A DNA stretch of 64,000 nucleotides from Glaciecola sp049650345. Its GTDB lineage: Bacteria > Pseudomonadota > Gammaproteobacteria > Enterobacterales > Alteromonadaceae. Made by a program: the position numbers and the translations under genes. This document shows, in pieces, positions 44,909-54,536 of the stretch. The DNA lies in assembly GCA_049650345.1 (NCBI GenBank), contig JBARZY010000122.1, positions 1 to 64,000 on the forward strand, written 5' to 3'. Numbering within the stretch: the first letter of the stretch is position 1; each line of letters begins with the position of its first letter. Below the pieces are notes generated by a model. The model ran no database searches. It saw nothing but the letters and a program-made list of their open reading frames with translations, and had not been told where the DNA came from.

Positions 44909-46690
44909 ATGTCAAAACAAAAAAACAATGTTGAAGCTGGCGAACCAAACACTCGGGTCACCGTTGCCCGTTTTTTCCAATACATTAAACCGTTTAAACT
45001 GCTGTTTGCCATTGCCATAGTGGGCATGGTTGGCTACGCATTGGTCGATGTATATGTGTTGTCACAAATTGAACCGCTTATTGATGAAAGCCTAAAAGGC
45101 GGCGACTACGAATTTCTTAAGTTAGCAGCCATATTCATTGTGCCCTTATTTGTATTGCGCGGTATTTTTAATTTCATGGGTACTTATACCCTTGAGTATA
45201 TCGGCACGCAGTTGGTGCGCACTATGCGCCAACAGTTGTTTGATAAATTCATTCATTTGCCAGTTGAGTTTCATGACCATCATTCTACGGGCACTTTAAT
45301 CTCTAAAATAATATATGACACCGAGCAAGTCCGTGCAGCATCAGGTAAGGCCTTATTAACCCTAGTGCGCGAAGGCATGTTTGTAGTGGGCCTAATTGTG
45401 GCGATGTTCTTAGCGTCGTGGAAGCTATCTATTATATTTTTACTAATAGGGCCGATAGTGGCAATTATTGTATCGTTTGTTAGCAAACGATTCAGAAAAG
45501 TGAGCAAAGCCATTCAACAAGCAATGGGCTCACTTACTGCCAATGTAGAAGAGGCGGTGAAAGGGCATAAAGTGGTTCTCATGAGTGATGCACAACAACT
45601 CGAAACCGACAAATTTGCGTATAAAAATAACCAAAACCGCTTACAAAATATGAAGCTGGTAAGTGCACAAATATTAAGTGTATCGTCTATCCAAATCATT
45701 GCGTCAATTGCTTTAGCATTTGTTTTGTTTACGGCAAGCTTACCGTCGATGGTGGCCGAGCTAACACCGGGCATTTTCATGAAGGTAGTGTTGTTTATGG
45801 TAATGCTGTTAAAGCCATTAAAAGCGCTTACTACTGTTAACACACAGTTTCAAAAAGGTATGGCCGCATGTGCCAGTATTTTTGAAGTGTTAGACAATCA
45901 GAATGAAAAAGATGTTGGCACCCAAGATATCAAACGAATACAAGGCGACATTACGTTTAAAAACGTCACTTTTACTTACCCAACAAAACAAACACCGGCC
46001 ATTAAGAATGTGAGTTTTACGGTAAAAGCAGGGCAAACCGTCGCGCTGGTAGGCCGCTCGGGTGGAGGTAAATCAACCTTATCTAGCTTATTAACGCGTT
46101 TCTATTCACCCGACAGCGGCGATATTCTATTAGACAATACAAATGTGAATGACATTACCTTGCGCAGTATAAGGCAGCAGTTTGCCTTAGTTTCGCAACA
46201 AGTAGTGTTGTTTAACGACACCATTGCCAATAACATCGCCTATGGTAAACAAGATAGTGTCACCCGCGAACAAATTATCCATGCTGCCGATATTGCCCAC
46301 GTAACCGACTTTGTGAGCCAACAAGAAAACGGGTTTGATACCATTGTGGGTGAAAACGGCTTAATGTTGTCAGGTGGACAGCGTCAACGTATTGCCATTG
46401 CTCGCGCTATTTTGGCTGATTCTCCTGTGTTAATACTTGATGAAGCCACTTCGGCACTTGATACCGAATCAGAAAAATACATTCAACATGCCCTTGACGA
46501 ACTGCAAAAATCTCGCACTAGCATTGTGGTAGCGCACCGTTTGTCGACTATCGAGAACGCAGATGTAATTATGGTGGTAGAGCAAGGTGAGATAGTTGAA
46601 ATGGGTAGCCATGCAGAGCTTATTGCACAAAATGGCATGTATAAATCACTCCACGCTATGCAGTTTACTGCTAGTGGCGATGCTAGCTAA
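44909..46690 (+). CDS. msbA: Lipid A export ABC transporter MsbA
   Basis: Homodimeric flippase that moves lipid A-core across the inner membrane. Six membrane helices in the N-terminal half, then an ATPase domain with Walker A GRSGGGKST, signature LSGGQRQRIAIARA and Walker B VLILDEATSALD; the switch His is in VVAHRLST. 593 aa (E. coli 582). Followed by lpxK at 8 bases, which makes lipid A 4'-phosphate, so the pair links lipid A synthesis and export. Confidence 0.96.
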   Translation: MSKQKNNVEAGEPNTRVTVARFFQYIKPFKLLFAIAIVGMVGYALVDVYVLSQIEPLIDESLKGGDYEFLKLAAIFIVPLFVLRGIFNFMGTYTLEYIGTQLVRTMRQQLFDKFIHLPVEFHDHHSTGTLISKIIYDTEQVRAASGKALLTLVREGMFVVGLIVAMFLASWKLSIIFLLIGPIVAIIVSFVSKRFRKVSKAIQQAMGSLTANVEEAVKGHKVVLMSDAQQLETDKFAYKNNQNRLQNMKLVSAQILSVSSIQIIASIALAFVLFTASLPSMVAELTPGIFMKVVLFMVMLLKPLKALTTVNTQFQKGMAACASIFEVLDNQNEKDVGTQDIKRIQGDITFKNVTFTYPTKQTPAIKNVSFTVKAGQTVALVGRSGGGKSTLSSLLTRFYSPDSGDILLDNTNVNDITLRSIRQQFALVSQQVVLFNDTIANNIAYGKQDSVTREQIIHAADIAHVTDFVSQQENGFDTIVGENGLMLSGGQRQRIAIARAILADSPVLILDEATSALDTESEKYIQHALDELQKSRTSIVVAHRLSTIENADVIMVVEQGEIVEMGSHAELIAQNGMYKSLHAMQFTASGDAS

Positions 46691-46698
46691 CGCCGTTT

Positions 46699-47724
46699 AT
46701 GTTACAAAAAGCATGGTTTACCAATAGCAAATGGATATGGATATTGTTGCCATTGTCATTTTTGTTTTGGGCATTGTCATCTATGCGACGTTGCTTGTTT
46801 CGGTGGGGTGTATTATCAAGTAAAAACTGTAGCTTGCCTGTTGTTGTGGTGGGCAATATTAGCATTGGTGGCAATGGCAAAACGCCACTTTGCATTGCTT
46901 TAGTGAACTACTTACAAGAACAAGGCTATACGCCCGCTATTTTGTCTCGAGGATACGGCGGCAGCACACAACATTTTCCGCGCCAATTACATGCACAGGC
47001 GAGTGCACATGAAGTGGGTGATGAACCCGCGTTGATGTTTCAACGTTTAGGCTGCGTAGTGGTTATTGATCCTATTCGCTCACGAGGGTGTGAATACATT
47101 GCTCAGCATACCCAAGCCAACATTATTATATGTGATGACGGATTACAGCATTATGCCATGCAGCGCGATCTTGAAATATGCGTGATGGATAGGCGTGGCT
47201 TGGGCAACGCTAAATTGTTGCCTATGGGGCCGCTACGAGAGGGCGCTTGGCGCTTGAAAACCGTTGATGCCTGTGTGGTCAATGCACACGCAAATGACTT
47301 TGCAGACTTCGATTGGTTACGCCAGTACAACGATGCTTGCTATAACATGCAATTACAACCCAGCGCTTGGGTGAACGTCACTACAGGTGAGCGCATCAGT
47401 TTAGCTACTATTAATAAGCATTTGCTAAACCAACGCGTGGCCATTGCCGGCATTGGTGACCCTAAGCGTTTTTTTGATACGCTAGATACACTTAATGTAC
47501 GCGTAAATCACTGTGTTCCCTATGCTGACCATCATGCATTTAGTCAAAGCGATATACAGCAAAATATGAGTATGCTAATGACTGAAAAAGATGCGGTAAA
47601 GGTGCGTGCTTTTGCAAATAATCATTGTTGGTACTTAGAGGTAAATGCACAGTTACCCAGCGGTTTTTTCGATGCTATACTGCAACCATTAATCAAAAAT
47701 AATAAATTAAAAGCCAATGCGTAA
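46699..47724 (+). CDS. lpxK: Tetraacyldisaccharide 4'-kinase LpxK
   Basis: Phosphorylates the lipid A precursor at the 4' position on the inner membrane. N-terminal membrane-associated helix (WIWILLPLSFLFWAL), then the P-loop VGNISIGGNGKTP, the conserved SRGYGG, VGDEPALM, and DDGLQHYAMQRDLEICVMD with the catalytic Asp/His region. The tail LMTEKDAVKVRAF is also typical. 341 aa. Part of msbA-lpxK-ycaR-kdsB. Confidence 0.95.
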   Translation: MLQKAWFTNSKWIWILLPLSFLFWALSSMRRCLFRWGVLSSKNCSLPVVVVGNISIGGNGKTPLCIALVNYLQEQGYTPAILSRGYGGSTQHFPRQLHAQASAHEVGDEPALMFQRLGCVVVIDPIRSRGCEYIAQHTQANIIICDDGLQHYAMQRDLEICVMDRRGLGNAKLLPMGPLREGAWRLKTVDACVVNAHANDFADFDWLRQYNDACYNMQLQPSAWVNVTTGERISLATINKHLLNQRVAIAGIGDPKRFFDTLDTLNVRVNHCVPYADHHAFSQSDIQQNMSMLMTEKDAVKVRAFANNHCWYLEVNAQLPSGFFDAILQPLIKNNKLKANA

Positions 47725-47750
47725 AGCAAATTGGCGCTTAAGGAGACGCA

Positions 47751-47957
47751 ATGGCGTTTGATAAAAAGTTACTCGATATTATCGCCTGTCCTACATGCAA
47801 AGGACAACTGCAACTGGTAACGTTTGAAGGGCGTGACGAGCCTGAACTAGTATGCCGATTCGATCGCCTAGCCTATGCTATTAAAGACAATATACCGGTA
47901 TTACTAGAAGACCAAGCGCGTGAAATTAGCTTAGCTGAGTATGAATCACTTAAGTAA
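47751..47957 (+). CDS. ycaR: Trm112-family protein YcaR
   Basis: 68-aa small protein of the Trm112/UPF0434 family. Motif IACPTCKGQL supplies a Cys-x-x-Cys pair, and RLAYAIKDNIPVLLEDQAR the conserved core; the second metal cysteine pair is incomplete (a single Cys in VCRFDRL). AAGGAGA lies 5-6 bases before the ATG. Function in bacteria is not settled; the gene is always between lpxK and kdsB. Confidence 0.94.
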   Translation: MAFDKKLLDIIACPTCKGQLQLVTFEGRDEPELVCRFDRLAYAIKDNIPVLLEDQAREISLAEYESLK

Positions 47958-47977
47958 ATACAGTTGATAGGAAACTT

Positions 47978-48715
47978 ATGTCATTTATTGTTGTTATCCC
48001 CGCCCGATATGGATCTACTCGTTTTCCGGGTAAGCCCCTTGCGTTAATCAATAACAAACCTATGATTCAGCATGTGTATGAGCGCGCGGTGGAAGCTGGT
48101 GCTAGCGACATAATTGTGGCCACCGACGATAAGCGCATAGGTGAGGTCGTTAGCGGCTTTGGTGGAAAGGTGTGTTATACAAATGACAGTCACGAATCAG
48201 GTACTGAACGCATAGCCGAAGTACTTTCTACCTTGTCAATTAGCGATAACACCGTAGTGGTTAATGTGCAGGGAGACGAGCCTTTCATTCCTCCTGAAAA
48301 TATCCAACAAGTTGCCAACAATTTAGTCAGCAGTAACATGCATATGGCGACCTTGTGCTTTCCTATTAGTCAGCGCAAAGATATCGATAACAGCAATGTT
48401 GTTAAAGTGGTGTTCTCGAGCAATGGCAAAGCCATGTATTTTTCTCGTGCGCCAATACCATACGATCGCAGTTGGGTGCAAAACACACAAAATATGCATG
48501 ACAATGCTTACTATCGGCACGTAGGGATATATGCTTATCGTGCAGGTTTTGTGCATCAGTACATTACATTGAGTGCCAGTCAATACGAGCATATTGAATC
48601 ACTAGAGCAATTACGAGTGTTGTATCACGGATATGATATACATGTTGCAGTGGCAGAGCAGGCGCCACCGCATGGGGTAGATACTCCGGACGATCTAGCG
48701 CGCTTAAATGCTTAA
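47978..48715 (+). CDS. kdsB: CMP-Kdo synthetase KdsB
   Basis: 3-deoxy-manno-octulosonate cytidylyltransferase, activates Kdo for attachment to lipid A. N-terminal nucleotide motif IPARYGSTRFPGKPL, then TDDKRI, VNVQGDEPFI, PIPYDR and the terminal PHGVDTPDDLARL. 245 aa (E. coli 248). The ribosome site AGGAAA is about 6 bases before the ATG. Last gene of the lipid A/Kdo operon; it converges on rimO with a 43-base gap. Confidence 0.96.
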   Translation: MSFIVVIPARYGSTRFPGKPLALINNKPMIQHVYERAVEAGASDIIVATDDKRIGEVVSGFGGKVCYTNDSHESGTERIAEVLSTLSISDNTVVVNVQGDEPFIPPENIQQVANNLVSSNMHMATLCFPISQRKDIDNSNVVKVVFSSNGKAMYFSRAPIPYDRSWVQNTQNMHDNAYYRHVGIYAYRAGFVHQYITLSASQYEHIESLEQLRVLYHGYDIHVAVAEQAPPHGVDTPDDLARLNA

Positions 48716-48758
48716 TGCCTTTGCGCGCCAAATACCTATAGCAATATGCTTGCAGTAA

Positions 48759-50204
48759 CTAGTCTTGGTCTGGTGACACTACTGCCCAAAGATCGTGTTG
48801 GTCTGCATGGATAATTTCTACCCATAGTTGTTGCCCTGCAACTAATTCATGTTCATTGTTAATGTGTATCACGCCGTCAATTTCAGGGGCTTCACCAAAG
48901 CTTCTGGCCACAGCGCCTTCGCTGGTGACTTCATCAACCATCACATAGTACTCGTTACCAATGCGGTTTTGTAAACGTTGTGCGCTTATTTCTGACTGCA
49001 CTTGCATAAAACGTTGCAATCGATCTTCTTTAACACTTTCGCTTATCTGATCGGGTAGTTGATTTGCTGTTGCGCCCTCTACAGGTGAATATTTAAAACA
49101 ACCTACACGGTCTAGTTGGGCTTCTTTTAAAAAGGTCAGTAGTTCTTCAAACTCGTCTTCTGTTTCGCCTGGGAAACCCACAATAAACGTAGAGCGGATG
49201 ACTAGGTCGGGGCATATTTCACGCCATTTACGGATACGCTCAATGGTACGATCAGCACTGCCGGGACGCTTCATTAAGCGCAATATGCGTTTGTTTGCGT
49301 GTTGAAAGGGAATATCGAGATAGGGCAATATTTTACCCTCGGCCATTAACGGAATTATATCGTCAACGTGTGGATACGGATATACGTAGTGTAAGCGTAC
49401 CCACATGTCCATTTCGCCCAGTTTTTCACACAATTGCTGCATATGTGTTTTGACTGGCATGCCGTTCCAAAAATCAGTTTTGTATTTTACATCAACACCG
49501 TAAGCGCTAGTGTCTTGCGATATCACAAGAAGTTCGTTAACCCCTGCGGCTTTTAATCGTTTAGCTTCATCTAGCACTTGACCAATTTTGCGACTAACGA
49601 GGTCGCCACGCATTGACGGAATAATGCAAAACGTGCAGCGATGGTTGCAGCCTTCAGAGATTTTTAGATAGGCAAAGTGTCTAGGCGTAAGTTTGATGCC
49701 ATGGTCTGGCACCAAATGCATAAACGGGTTATGGCTAGGTTTTGGCAAATGTTCATGTACTTGCTCAACCACAGCCTCGTATGCGTGTGGCCCTGTAACC
49801 GCTAATACGTTAGGATGTATTTCTCTAATTTCGTCTTCTTTTACACCCAAGCACCCAGTTACAATTACCTTGCCATTTTCGTTCAGTGCCTCACCAATGG
49901 TATCTAACGATTCTTGTACGGCGGTATCAATAAAGCCACATGTATTTACAATAACTAAATCAGCGTTGTTATAAGTTGGCACAACATCATAGCCTTCAGT
50001 GCGCAGCTGCGTGAGTATGCGCTCTGAGTCAACTAAGTTTTTAGGGCAGCCCAAGCTTACGAAGCCTATCTTTGCATTATTTTCAGCGCCGCTTAACGCG
50101 CTTGCCGAGTGGTGGTCCTCAATAACCTTAGCGGGTATATCAAGAGTCGTCGTTTGGCTGGCAGCTGAATTGCTGGTGCTGGGATCGAATTTTTCTACTG
50201 TCAT
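48759..50204 (-). CDS. rimO: Ribosomal protein S12 methylthiotransferase RimO
   Basis: Radical-SAM enzyme that adds a methylthio group to Asp of ribosomal protein S12. The UPF0004 domain has SLGCPKNLVDSE and VNTCGFIDTAVQES and GCLGVKEDE, giving three cluster cysteines; the radical SAM motif is CNHRCTFC; a TRAM domain is at the C-terminus. The N-terminus has about 45 extra residues (Ser/Thr/Ala-rich) before FVSLGCPK relative to E. coli (441 aa), so a downstream start is possible, although a Met is not obvious close to that point. Confidence 0.95.
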   Translation of the reverse strand: MTVEKFDPSTSNSAASQTTTLDIPAKVIEDHHSASALSGAENNAKIGFVSLGCPKNLVDSERILTQLRTEGYDVVPTYNNADLVIVNTCGFIDTAVQESLDTIGEALNENGKVIVTGCLGVKEDEIREIHPNVLAVTGPHAYEAVVEQVHEHLPKPSHNPFMHLVPDHGIKLTPRHFAYLKISEGCNHRCTFCIIPSMRGDLVSRKIGQVLDEAKRLKAAGVNELLVISQDTSAYGVDVKYKTDFWNGMPVKTHMQQLCEKLGEMDMWVRLHYVYPYPHVDDIIPLMAEGKILPYLDIPFQHANKRILRLMKRPGSADRTIERIRKWREICPDLVIRSTFIVGFPGETEDEFEELLTFLKEAQLDRVGCFKYSPVEGATANQLPDQISESVKEDRLQRFMQVQSEISAQRLQNRIGNEYYVMVDEVTSEGAVARSFGEAPEIDGVIHINNEHELVAGQQLWVEIIHADQHDLWAVVSPDQD

Positions 50205-50594
50205 AGTGTGCTCTTTTGCTTTACGTCGCTCAGGCGAATCGAGGCATAATAAATAAAATCGTTATAACGATAAATGTATCATTGTGCTTAATTGGCATGT
50301 CGATACTCTCCACCGCTATTTAGGGCGCGGAGTTTACAACAAAAGTGGCCTGAAGTCTGCTAAATGTTGAGTGAGTAGATGCTTATATAACCAATATAAT
50401 TAATTTAGTTATAATAAATATAATGCGAGTTAATTGCTTGCTGGTCATGGATTTGTTTGCTGAACGAATTAATTATAGACCCTAATTTTCGGGCGTTATA
50501 GCCATTACACTTGTATTAAAAATTCAATTCCCTCATAATAATAAGTAGAACACTAACTATTAGTGTCTCTAACTAATTCACATAAAGAGGAAGT
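50205..50594 (+). promoter_or_regulatory. rimO / proB intergenic region with proBA promoter candidate
   Basis: 390 bases between divergent genes, with no gene recognised. A sigma-70 candidate for proBA is -35 TTGTAT (50511-50516), 17-base spacer, -10 CATAAT (50534-50539). Just downstream is an inverted repeat at 50550-50566 (ACACTAA, CTA, TTAGTGT) that would lie in the leader. On the rimO side a 14-base palindrome with core CGTTATAACG lies near 50257-50270. Confidence 0.5.
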
Positions 50595-51698
50595 ATGTCG
50601 TTTAACGATAGCAAACGAATAGTAATAAAAATTGGTAGCGCATTGATTGCGCCAAGTAATAATGGATGTAGTTCACATAACCTGTTAGCCATTGCGCAGT
50701 TTATTGTGAAATGCAGAGAAAACGGCCAGCAAGTTATATTGGTCTCTTCAGGTTCGGTTGCCGCTGGGCGCAAGTGGTTTGACGCCAAAGAACTTACCAC
50801 GACCCTAAAAAAAGCCATGGCAGCAACAGGCCAAACCGATATGATGGAATTGTGGGATAAACTGTTTGATTTTCCCACTGCACAATTATTGTTAACTAAT
50901 GATGATTTGTGTCATCGCGATCGCTATTTAAGCATCAAAGATACCTTAGAAGCCTGCTTAGAACACAAGGTTCTGCCAGTGGTGAACGAAAACGACACCG
51001 TTACCTCTGACGACCGAAAAGTAGGAGATAACGATAACTTGGCCGCAATGGTTGCCACCGCAGTTAACGCCAACGTCTTGGTTATGTGCACCGACGTAAA
51101 CGGCTTGTATGATAAAAACCCGCACACCGATAGCAGTGCTCAACTTATTCAGGAAGTATCTACTATAAACGCTAACACCTATAAAATGGCAGGTGGCGCA
51201 GTGAGCATCACTGGCACCGGTGGCATGCGCACTAAAATAGAAGCGGCAGAAAAAGCCACAAGTCACGGTATCGATACTTATATTATTAATGCATTTGATA
51301 CCAACAGCTTTACGCGCCTATTGGCCAACAAAAACCCCGGTACCCATTTTGTTGCACAAAAACAACCGGTTTCCCACGCGGTACATTGGATGACGCACAC
51401 TTCAAAGGCACGGGGCGAGTTAATTGTGGATGAAAGCACCATGGATGAGGGAGATATCCAAGATAACCTTACGAGTAACAACCTTGTGGCGGTAAATGGC
51501 GAGTTTTCTGTAGGTGACACTATTGTGGTGAAAAACGATGACGGTAAACGTTTAGCAAAAGCGACGACCAACTACAGCAGTTGTTTATTAAATCACCTTG
51601 CCGACAAGGGTATTCGTGAAAAACTAGATGACGACTCTAGCTTACTTAATCACTCTATTGTGTCTAATGAGCACATAGCAGTACTAGGAGGAAAATAA
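50595..51698 (+). CDS. proB: Glutamate 5-kinase
   Basis: First enzyme of proline synthesis, feedback-inhibited by proline. Amino-acid kinase domain with KIGSALI, VSSGSVAAG, NENDTV and GTGGMRTKIEAA, followed by a C-terminal PUA domain (about residues 275-360, RGELIVDESTMDEGDIQ...). 367 aa, same as E. coli. The ribosome site AGAGGA is about 6 bases before the ATG. Two bases separate its stop from proA. Confidence 0.95.
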   Translation: MSFNDSKRIVIKIGSALIAPSNNGCSSHNLLAIAQFIVKCRENGQQVILVSSGSVAAGRKWFDAKELTTTLKKAMAATGQTDMMELWDKLFDFPTAQLLLTNDDLCHRDRYLSIKDTLEACLEHKVLPVVNENDTVTSDDRKVGDNDNLAAMVATAVNANVLVMCTDVNGLYDKNPHTDSSAQLIQEVSTINANTYKMAGGAVSITGTGGMRTKIEAAEKATSHGIDTYIINAFDTNSFTRLLANKNPGTHFVAQKQPVSHAVHWMTHTSKARGELIVDESTMDEGDIQDNLTSNNLVAVNGEFSVGDTIVVKNDDGKRLAKATTNYSSCLLNHLADKGIREKLDDDSSLLNHSIVSNEHIAVLGGK

Positions 51699-51700
51699 TC

Positions 51701-52942
51701 ATGATTACTACCTTATCGAAACAGGCAGCTAGTGCTGCACGAGTGGGCAGAAATTTAGCAACCAGCAACAAAAATGAAGTACTGTATGACATGGCTGCCT
51801 CACTGCGAGAACATGCCACAGAGATTCTGGCTGCTAATCGTCTTGACATGCAATATGCTGAAGAAACTAAGGTTGATGCAGCGATGCAAGATCGCTTGTT
51901 ATTAAACGAACATCGCATTGAAGATATGGCCTTGGCTATGGAAAACGTTGCTCAATTAGACGATCCTGTGGGTCAGCGCAAGCCTGTGTCTACGCAAGAA
52001 AATGGTTTGGACATTCACAAGCTAAAAATCCCCCTTGGTGTGGTATGTATGATTTATGAGGCCCGCCCAAATGTTACCGCTGAAGCAAGCGCATTGTGCT
52101 TTAAGTCTGGCAATAGCGTGATTTTGCGAGGAGGGAAAGAAGCCATTCATTCCTCAAAGGCAATATCTTCAGTGTTGCAAGGTGTATTGCGTCAGCACAA
52201 GCTACCAGAAAGTTTGATTACGGTCATCCCCAGTACCGACCGTGCCCACTTAGCTACATTAATGCAGCAAAAAGACTATATTGATGTGATTATTCCGCGT
52301 GGTGGCGAGGGCTTAATCAATTACGTGTCTGAAAACAGCCAAGTACCGGTGATACAGCATTACAAAGGCGTATGCCATTTGTATGTAGATAAAGATGCTG
52401 ACTTTACGAAAGCGATAAATATACTAGTGAATGGCAAAACACAGCGCACTGGTGTGTGTAATGCGCTAGAAGGTTTGTTGGTTCACAGCAGTATTAAAGA
52501 CGCATTTTTACCCTTAGTGAGTAACGCGCTGCAAGAAAAAGGCGTCACTATTAACGCCTGTAAACAAAGCGCAGCATTTTTTGAGCATGCAAACGTGCTA
52601 GGTGATGATGAATTTGGTGAAGAATACTTGTGCCTCGAAATTGCCGTGAAGGTCGTAAAAGATTTTGATGATGCGCTTGATCATATTGAGCAGTTTGGTA
52701 GCCATCACACCGAAGTCATTTGCACTGAGAACGAAACAACCGCGCAAATATTTCAGCGTAGCGTGGATGCATCTGTGGTAACAGTAAATGCATCTTCTCG
52801 TTTCTCTGATGGTGGACAATTGGGTCTCGGCGCAGAAATTGGTATTGCTACCAGTAAATTGCATGCCTATGGACCAATGGGGCTTGAAGCGCTCACTACA
52901 GAAAAGTTTTTGGTCACTGGCAACGGTCAAGTACGCGCATAA
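51701..52942 (+). CDS. proA: Gamma-glutamyl phosphate reductase
   Basis: NADPH-dependent aldehyde-dehydrogenase-fold enzyme giving glutamate semialdehyde for proline. Motifs are IPLGVVCMIYEARPNVT, SVILRGGKEA, IPRGGEGLI and the catalytic Cys in RTGVCNALEGLLV; the terminal region DGGQLGLGAEIGIATSKLHAYGPMGLEALTT is also standard. 413 aa. AGGAGG overlaps the proB 3' end, so the pair is translated in tandem, and a hairpin follows. Confidence 0.96.
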   Translation: MITTLSKQAASAARVGRNLATSNKNEVLYDMAASLREHATEILAANRLDMQYAEETKVDAAMQDRLLLNEHRIEDMALAMENVAQLDDPVGQRKPVSTQENGLDIHKLKIPLGVVCMIYEARPNVTAEASALCFKSGNSVILRGGKEAIHSSKAISSVLQGVLRQHKLPESLITVIPSTDRAHLATLMQQKDYIDVIIPRGGEGLINYVSENSQVPVIQHYKGVCHLYVDKDADFTKAINILVNGKTQRTGVCNALEGLLVHSSIKDAFLPLVSNALQEKGVTINACKQSAAFFEHANVLGDDEFGEEYLCLEIAVKVVKDFDDALDHIEQFGSHHTEVICTENETTAQIFQRSVDASVVTVNASSRFSDGGQLGLGAEIGIATSKLHAYGPMGLEALTTEKFLVTGNGQVRA

Positions 52943-53013
52943 GTCCAATAATCACATAACAATAGCAAGGCTAATTTGTAACAGCCTGTTTAAATCATAT
53001 TGTGTTGCGCAAT

Positions 53014-53068
53014 AAAGCGCCTATGATGAACGAGTGTTTCACTATTACTCTAACGTCATAGGCGCTTT
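53014..53068 (+). terminator. Long-loop hairpin after proA
   Basis: A perfect 13-bp stem (AAAGCGCCTATGA and complement) separated by a 29-base loop, followed by TTTTG. It lies between proA and the next gene and probably ends proBA; the long loop makes it unusual. Confidence 0.6.
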
Positions 53069-53100
53069 TGCGTATTATGCAAACCCAGTAAGGAATAATT

Positions 53101-54003
53101 ATGTTGACCGCTAATTTGCTACAAAAAACCAAAACCTTTGGTGTTTCGATATTGTTCGCAGCCATGTCTATGAGCGTGAGTATCGGTATTGCCCATGCAC
53201 ACGATGGCAATCAAGCGCTTGCAGGTATTGTACTTGATAGAGATACTGAGCAAAGGGCACGCGACAAGTATCGTCACCCAGTACAAACCTTGACTTTTTT
53301 TCATGTTACACCTGGTATGAAGGTTGCCGAGGCTCTGCCCGGCGGTGGGTGGTATTCACAAATACTAGCCGAGTATTTAGGCGCTGAAGGCGAGCTTCAC
53401 GGCATTAATTATAATGATGATATGTGGAAAATGTTTGGCTTTTTCCCCGCAGAACGGATTGCTGAGTTTCAAGCGGCAACCGCTAAGTTTTCACCTATGA
53501 TTGCAGGGTTTACTGATAGCGGTATCACTACCAGCGGCTTCACCTTTGAGAATGCGCCTAAAAGTGCATTTGACTCACTAGACAGAGTATTATTTATTCG
53601 AGCTCTGCATAATTTGAATCGCTTTGAAGCACAAGCGGGTACGCGAACCCAAGCATTAAAAGTGGCCTATGATTTACTCAAGCCCAACGGCCTAGTAGGC
53701 GTAGTGCAACATCGAGCACCAGAAACGCACAGTGACGCATCTGCTGATGGTAGTCGGGGATATTTAAAACAATCTGCAGTGATTAACGCATTTGAAGATG
53801 CAGGCTTCGAGTTGGTGATGACTAGCGAAGTTAACGCTAATGCCAAAGACACACCAAGTGAAAGTGACATTGTGTGGCGATTACCACCTAGTTTTAATGG
53901 CACCGGCGATGATGCAGAAAAGCGTAAAGCCATGAGTAATATTGGCGAAAGTGACCGCATGACCTTGTTATTCAAGAAAAAGGGCGCACAGTACATTCAC
54001 TAG
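53101..54003 (+). CDS. Exported class I methyltransferase-like protein (COG4798-like)
   Basis: 300-aa protein with a signal peptide (hydrophobic segment ending around AHA, residues 27-34), yet with a Rossmann methyltransferase core. Motif I is VAEALPGGGWYSQILAEYLG; later blocks are DRVLFIRALHNLNR and LLKPNGLVGVVQHRAPE, followed by GYLKQSAVINAFEDAGFELV. These match the predicted exported methyltransferase family seen in many gammaproteobacteria. A secreted AdoMet enzyme is puzzling because AdoMet is cytosolic, so the activity is not established. AAGGAA lies 7 bases before the ATG. Stand-alone gene after proBA. Confidence 0.82.
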   Translation: MLTANLLQKTKTFGVSILFAAMSMSVSIGIAHAHDGNQALAGIVLDRDTEQRARDKYRHPVQTLTFFHVTPGMKVAEALPGGGWYSQILAEYLGAEGELHGINYNDDMWKMFGFFPAERIAEFQAATAKFSPMIAGFTDSGITTSGFTFENAPKSAFDSLDRVLFIRALHNLNRFEAQAGTRTQALKVAYDLLKPNGLVGVVQHRAPETHSDASADGSRGYLKQSAVINAFEDAGFELVMTSEVNANAKDTPSESDIVWRLPPSFNGTGDDAEKRKAMSNIGESDRMTLLFKKKGAQYIH

Positions 54004-54059
54004 TGAAATAAGATGGTACGTGGTAATTATGCCACGTGCTTATAATGTAGTTGCCATAA

Positions 54060-54524
54060 ATGTTAAAATACCCGTTAAAATACTATGATGAGGCAGGCCG
54101 TATGAAGCCGCCCATAGTGGTGTACTTTATATTGTTGTTTGTAAGTCGCGGTTTGCTTGTGCTGATTATTTCGTTGTCGTTTAGAGAAGATAGTGAGTTA
54201 TTATTGCGCTTGTTTTACCCTCAGCCCTATCACTTTTACTTATCATTAAGTCCTATTATTCCCGCTTTAATGGGGCTCTACCTGGTAAGTAAACGCAACA
54301 TATTATGGGAAAACGAGCAATTTTCACGGTTTAAAATGCTGCCATGGTTGATGGCCTTTGCGTTGTTACTTGACGCTTCTATGCAAACCTATATGTTGTA
54401 TGAAACACATTTTGCGTACTCGCTTAGCCACGGTTTATCGTTGTTAATCGCCGTGCTTTGCATGTGGTATTTGGTAAAAAGCCAATATTTGAAAACGCTA
54501 TTTATTGACTGGCAAACGCCTTAG
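54060..54524 (+). CDS. DUF2919 family membrane protein
   Basis: 154-aa protein with four predicted membrane helices. The N-terminal YPLKYYDEAGRMKPPIVVYFILLFVSRGL and the C-terminal HGLSLLIAVLCMWYLVKSQYL segments fit DUF2919 (E. coli YfeZ), of unknown function. Starts at ATG 54060 about 57 bases after the methyltransferase gene, perhaps on its transcript; no clear ribosome site. Confidence 0.85.
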   Translation: MLKYPLKYYDEAGRMKPPIVVYFILLFVSRGLLVLIISLSFREDSELLLRLFYPQPYHFYLSLSPIIPALMGLYLVSKRNILWENEQFSRFKMLPWLMAFALLLDASMQTYMLYETHFAYSLSHGLSLLIAVLCMWYLVKSQYLKTLFIDWQTP

Positions 54525-54536
54525 CCAAGATCAAGC

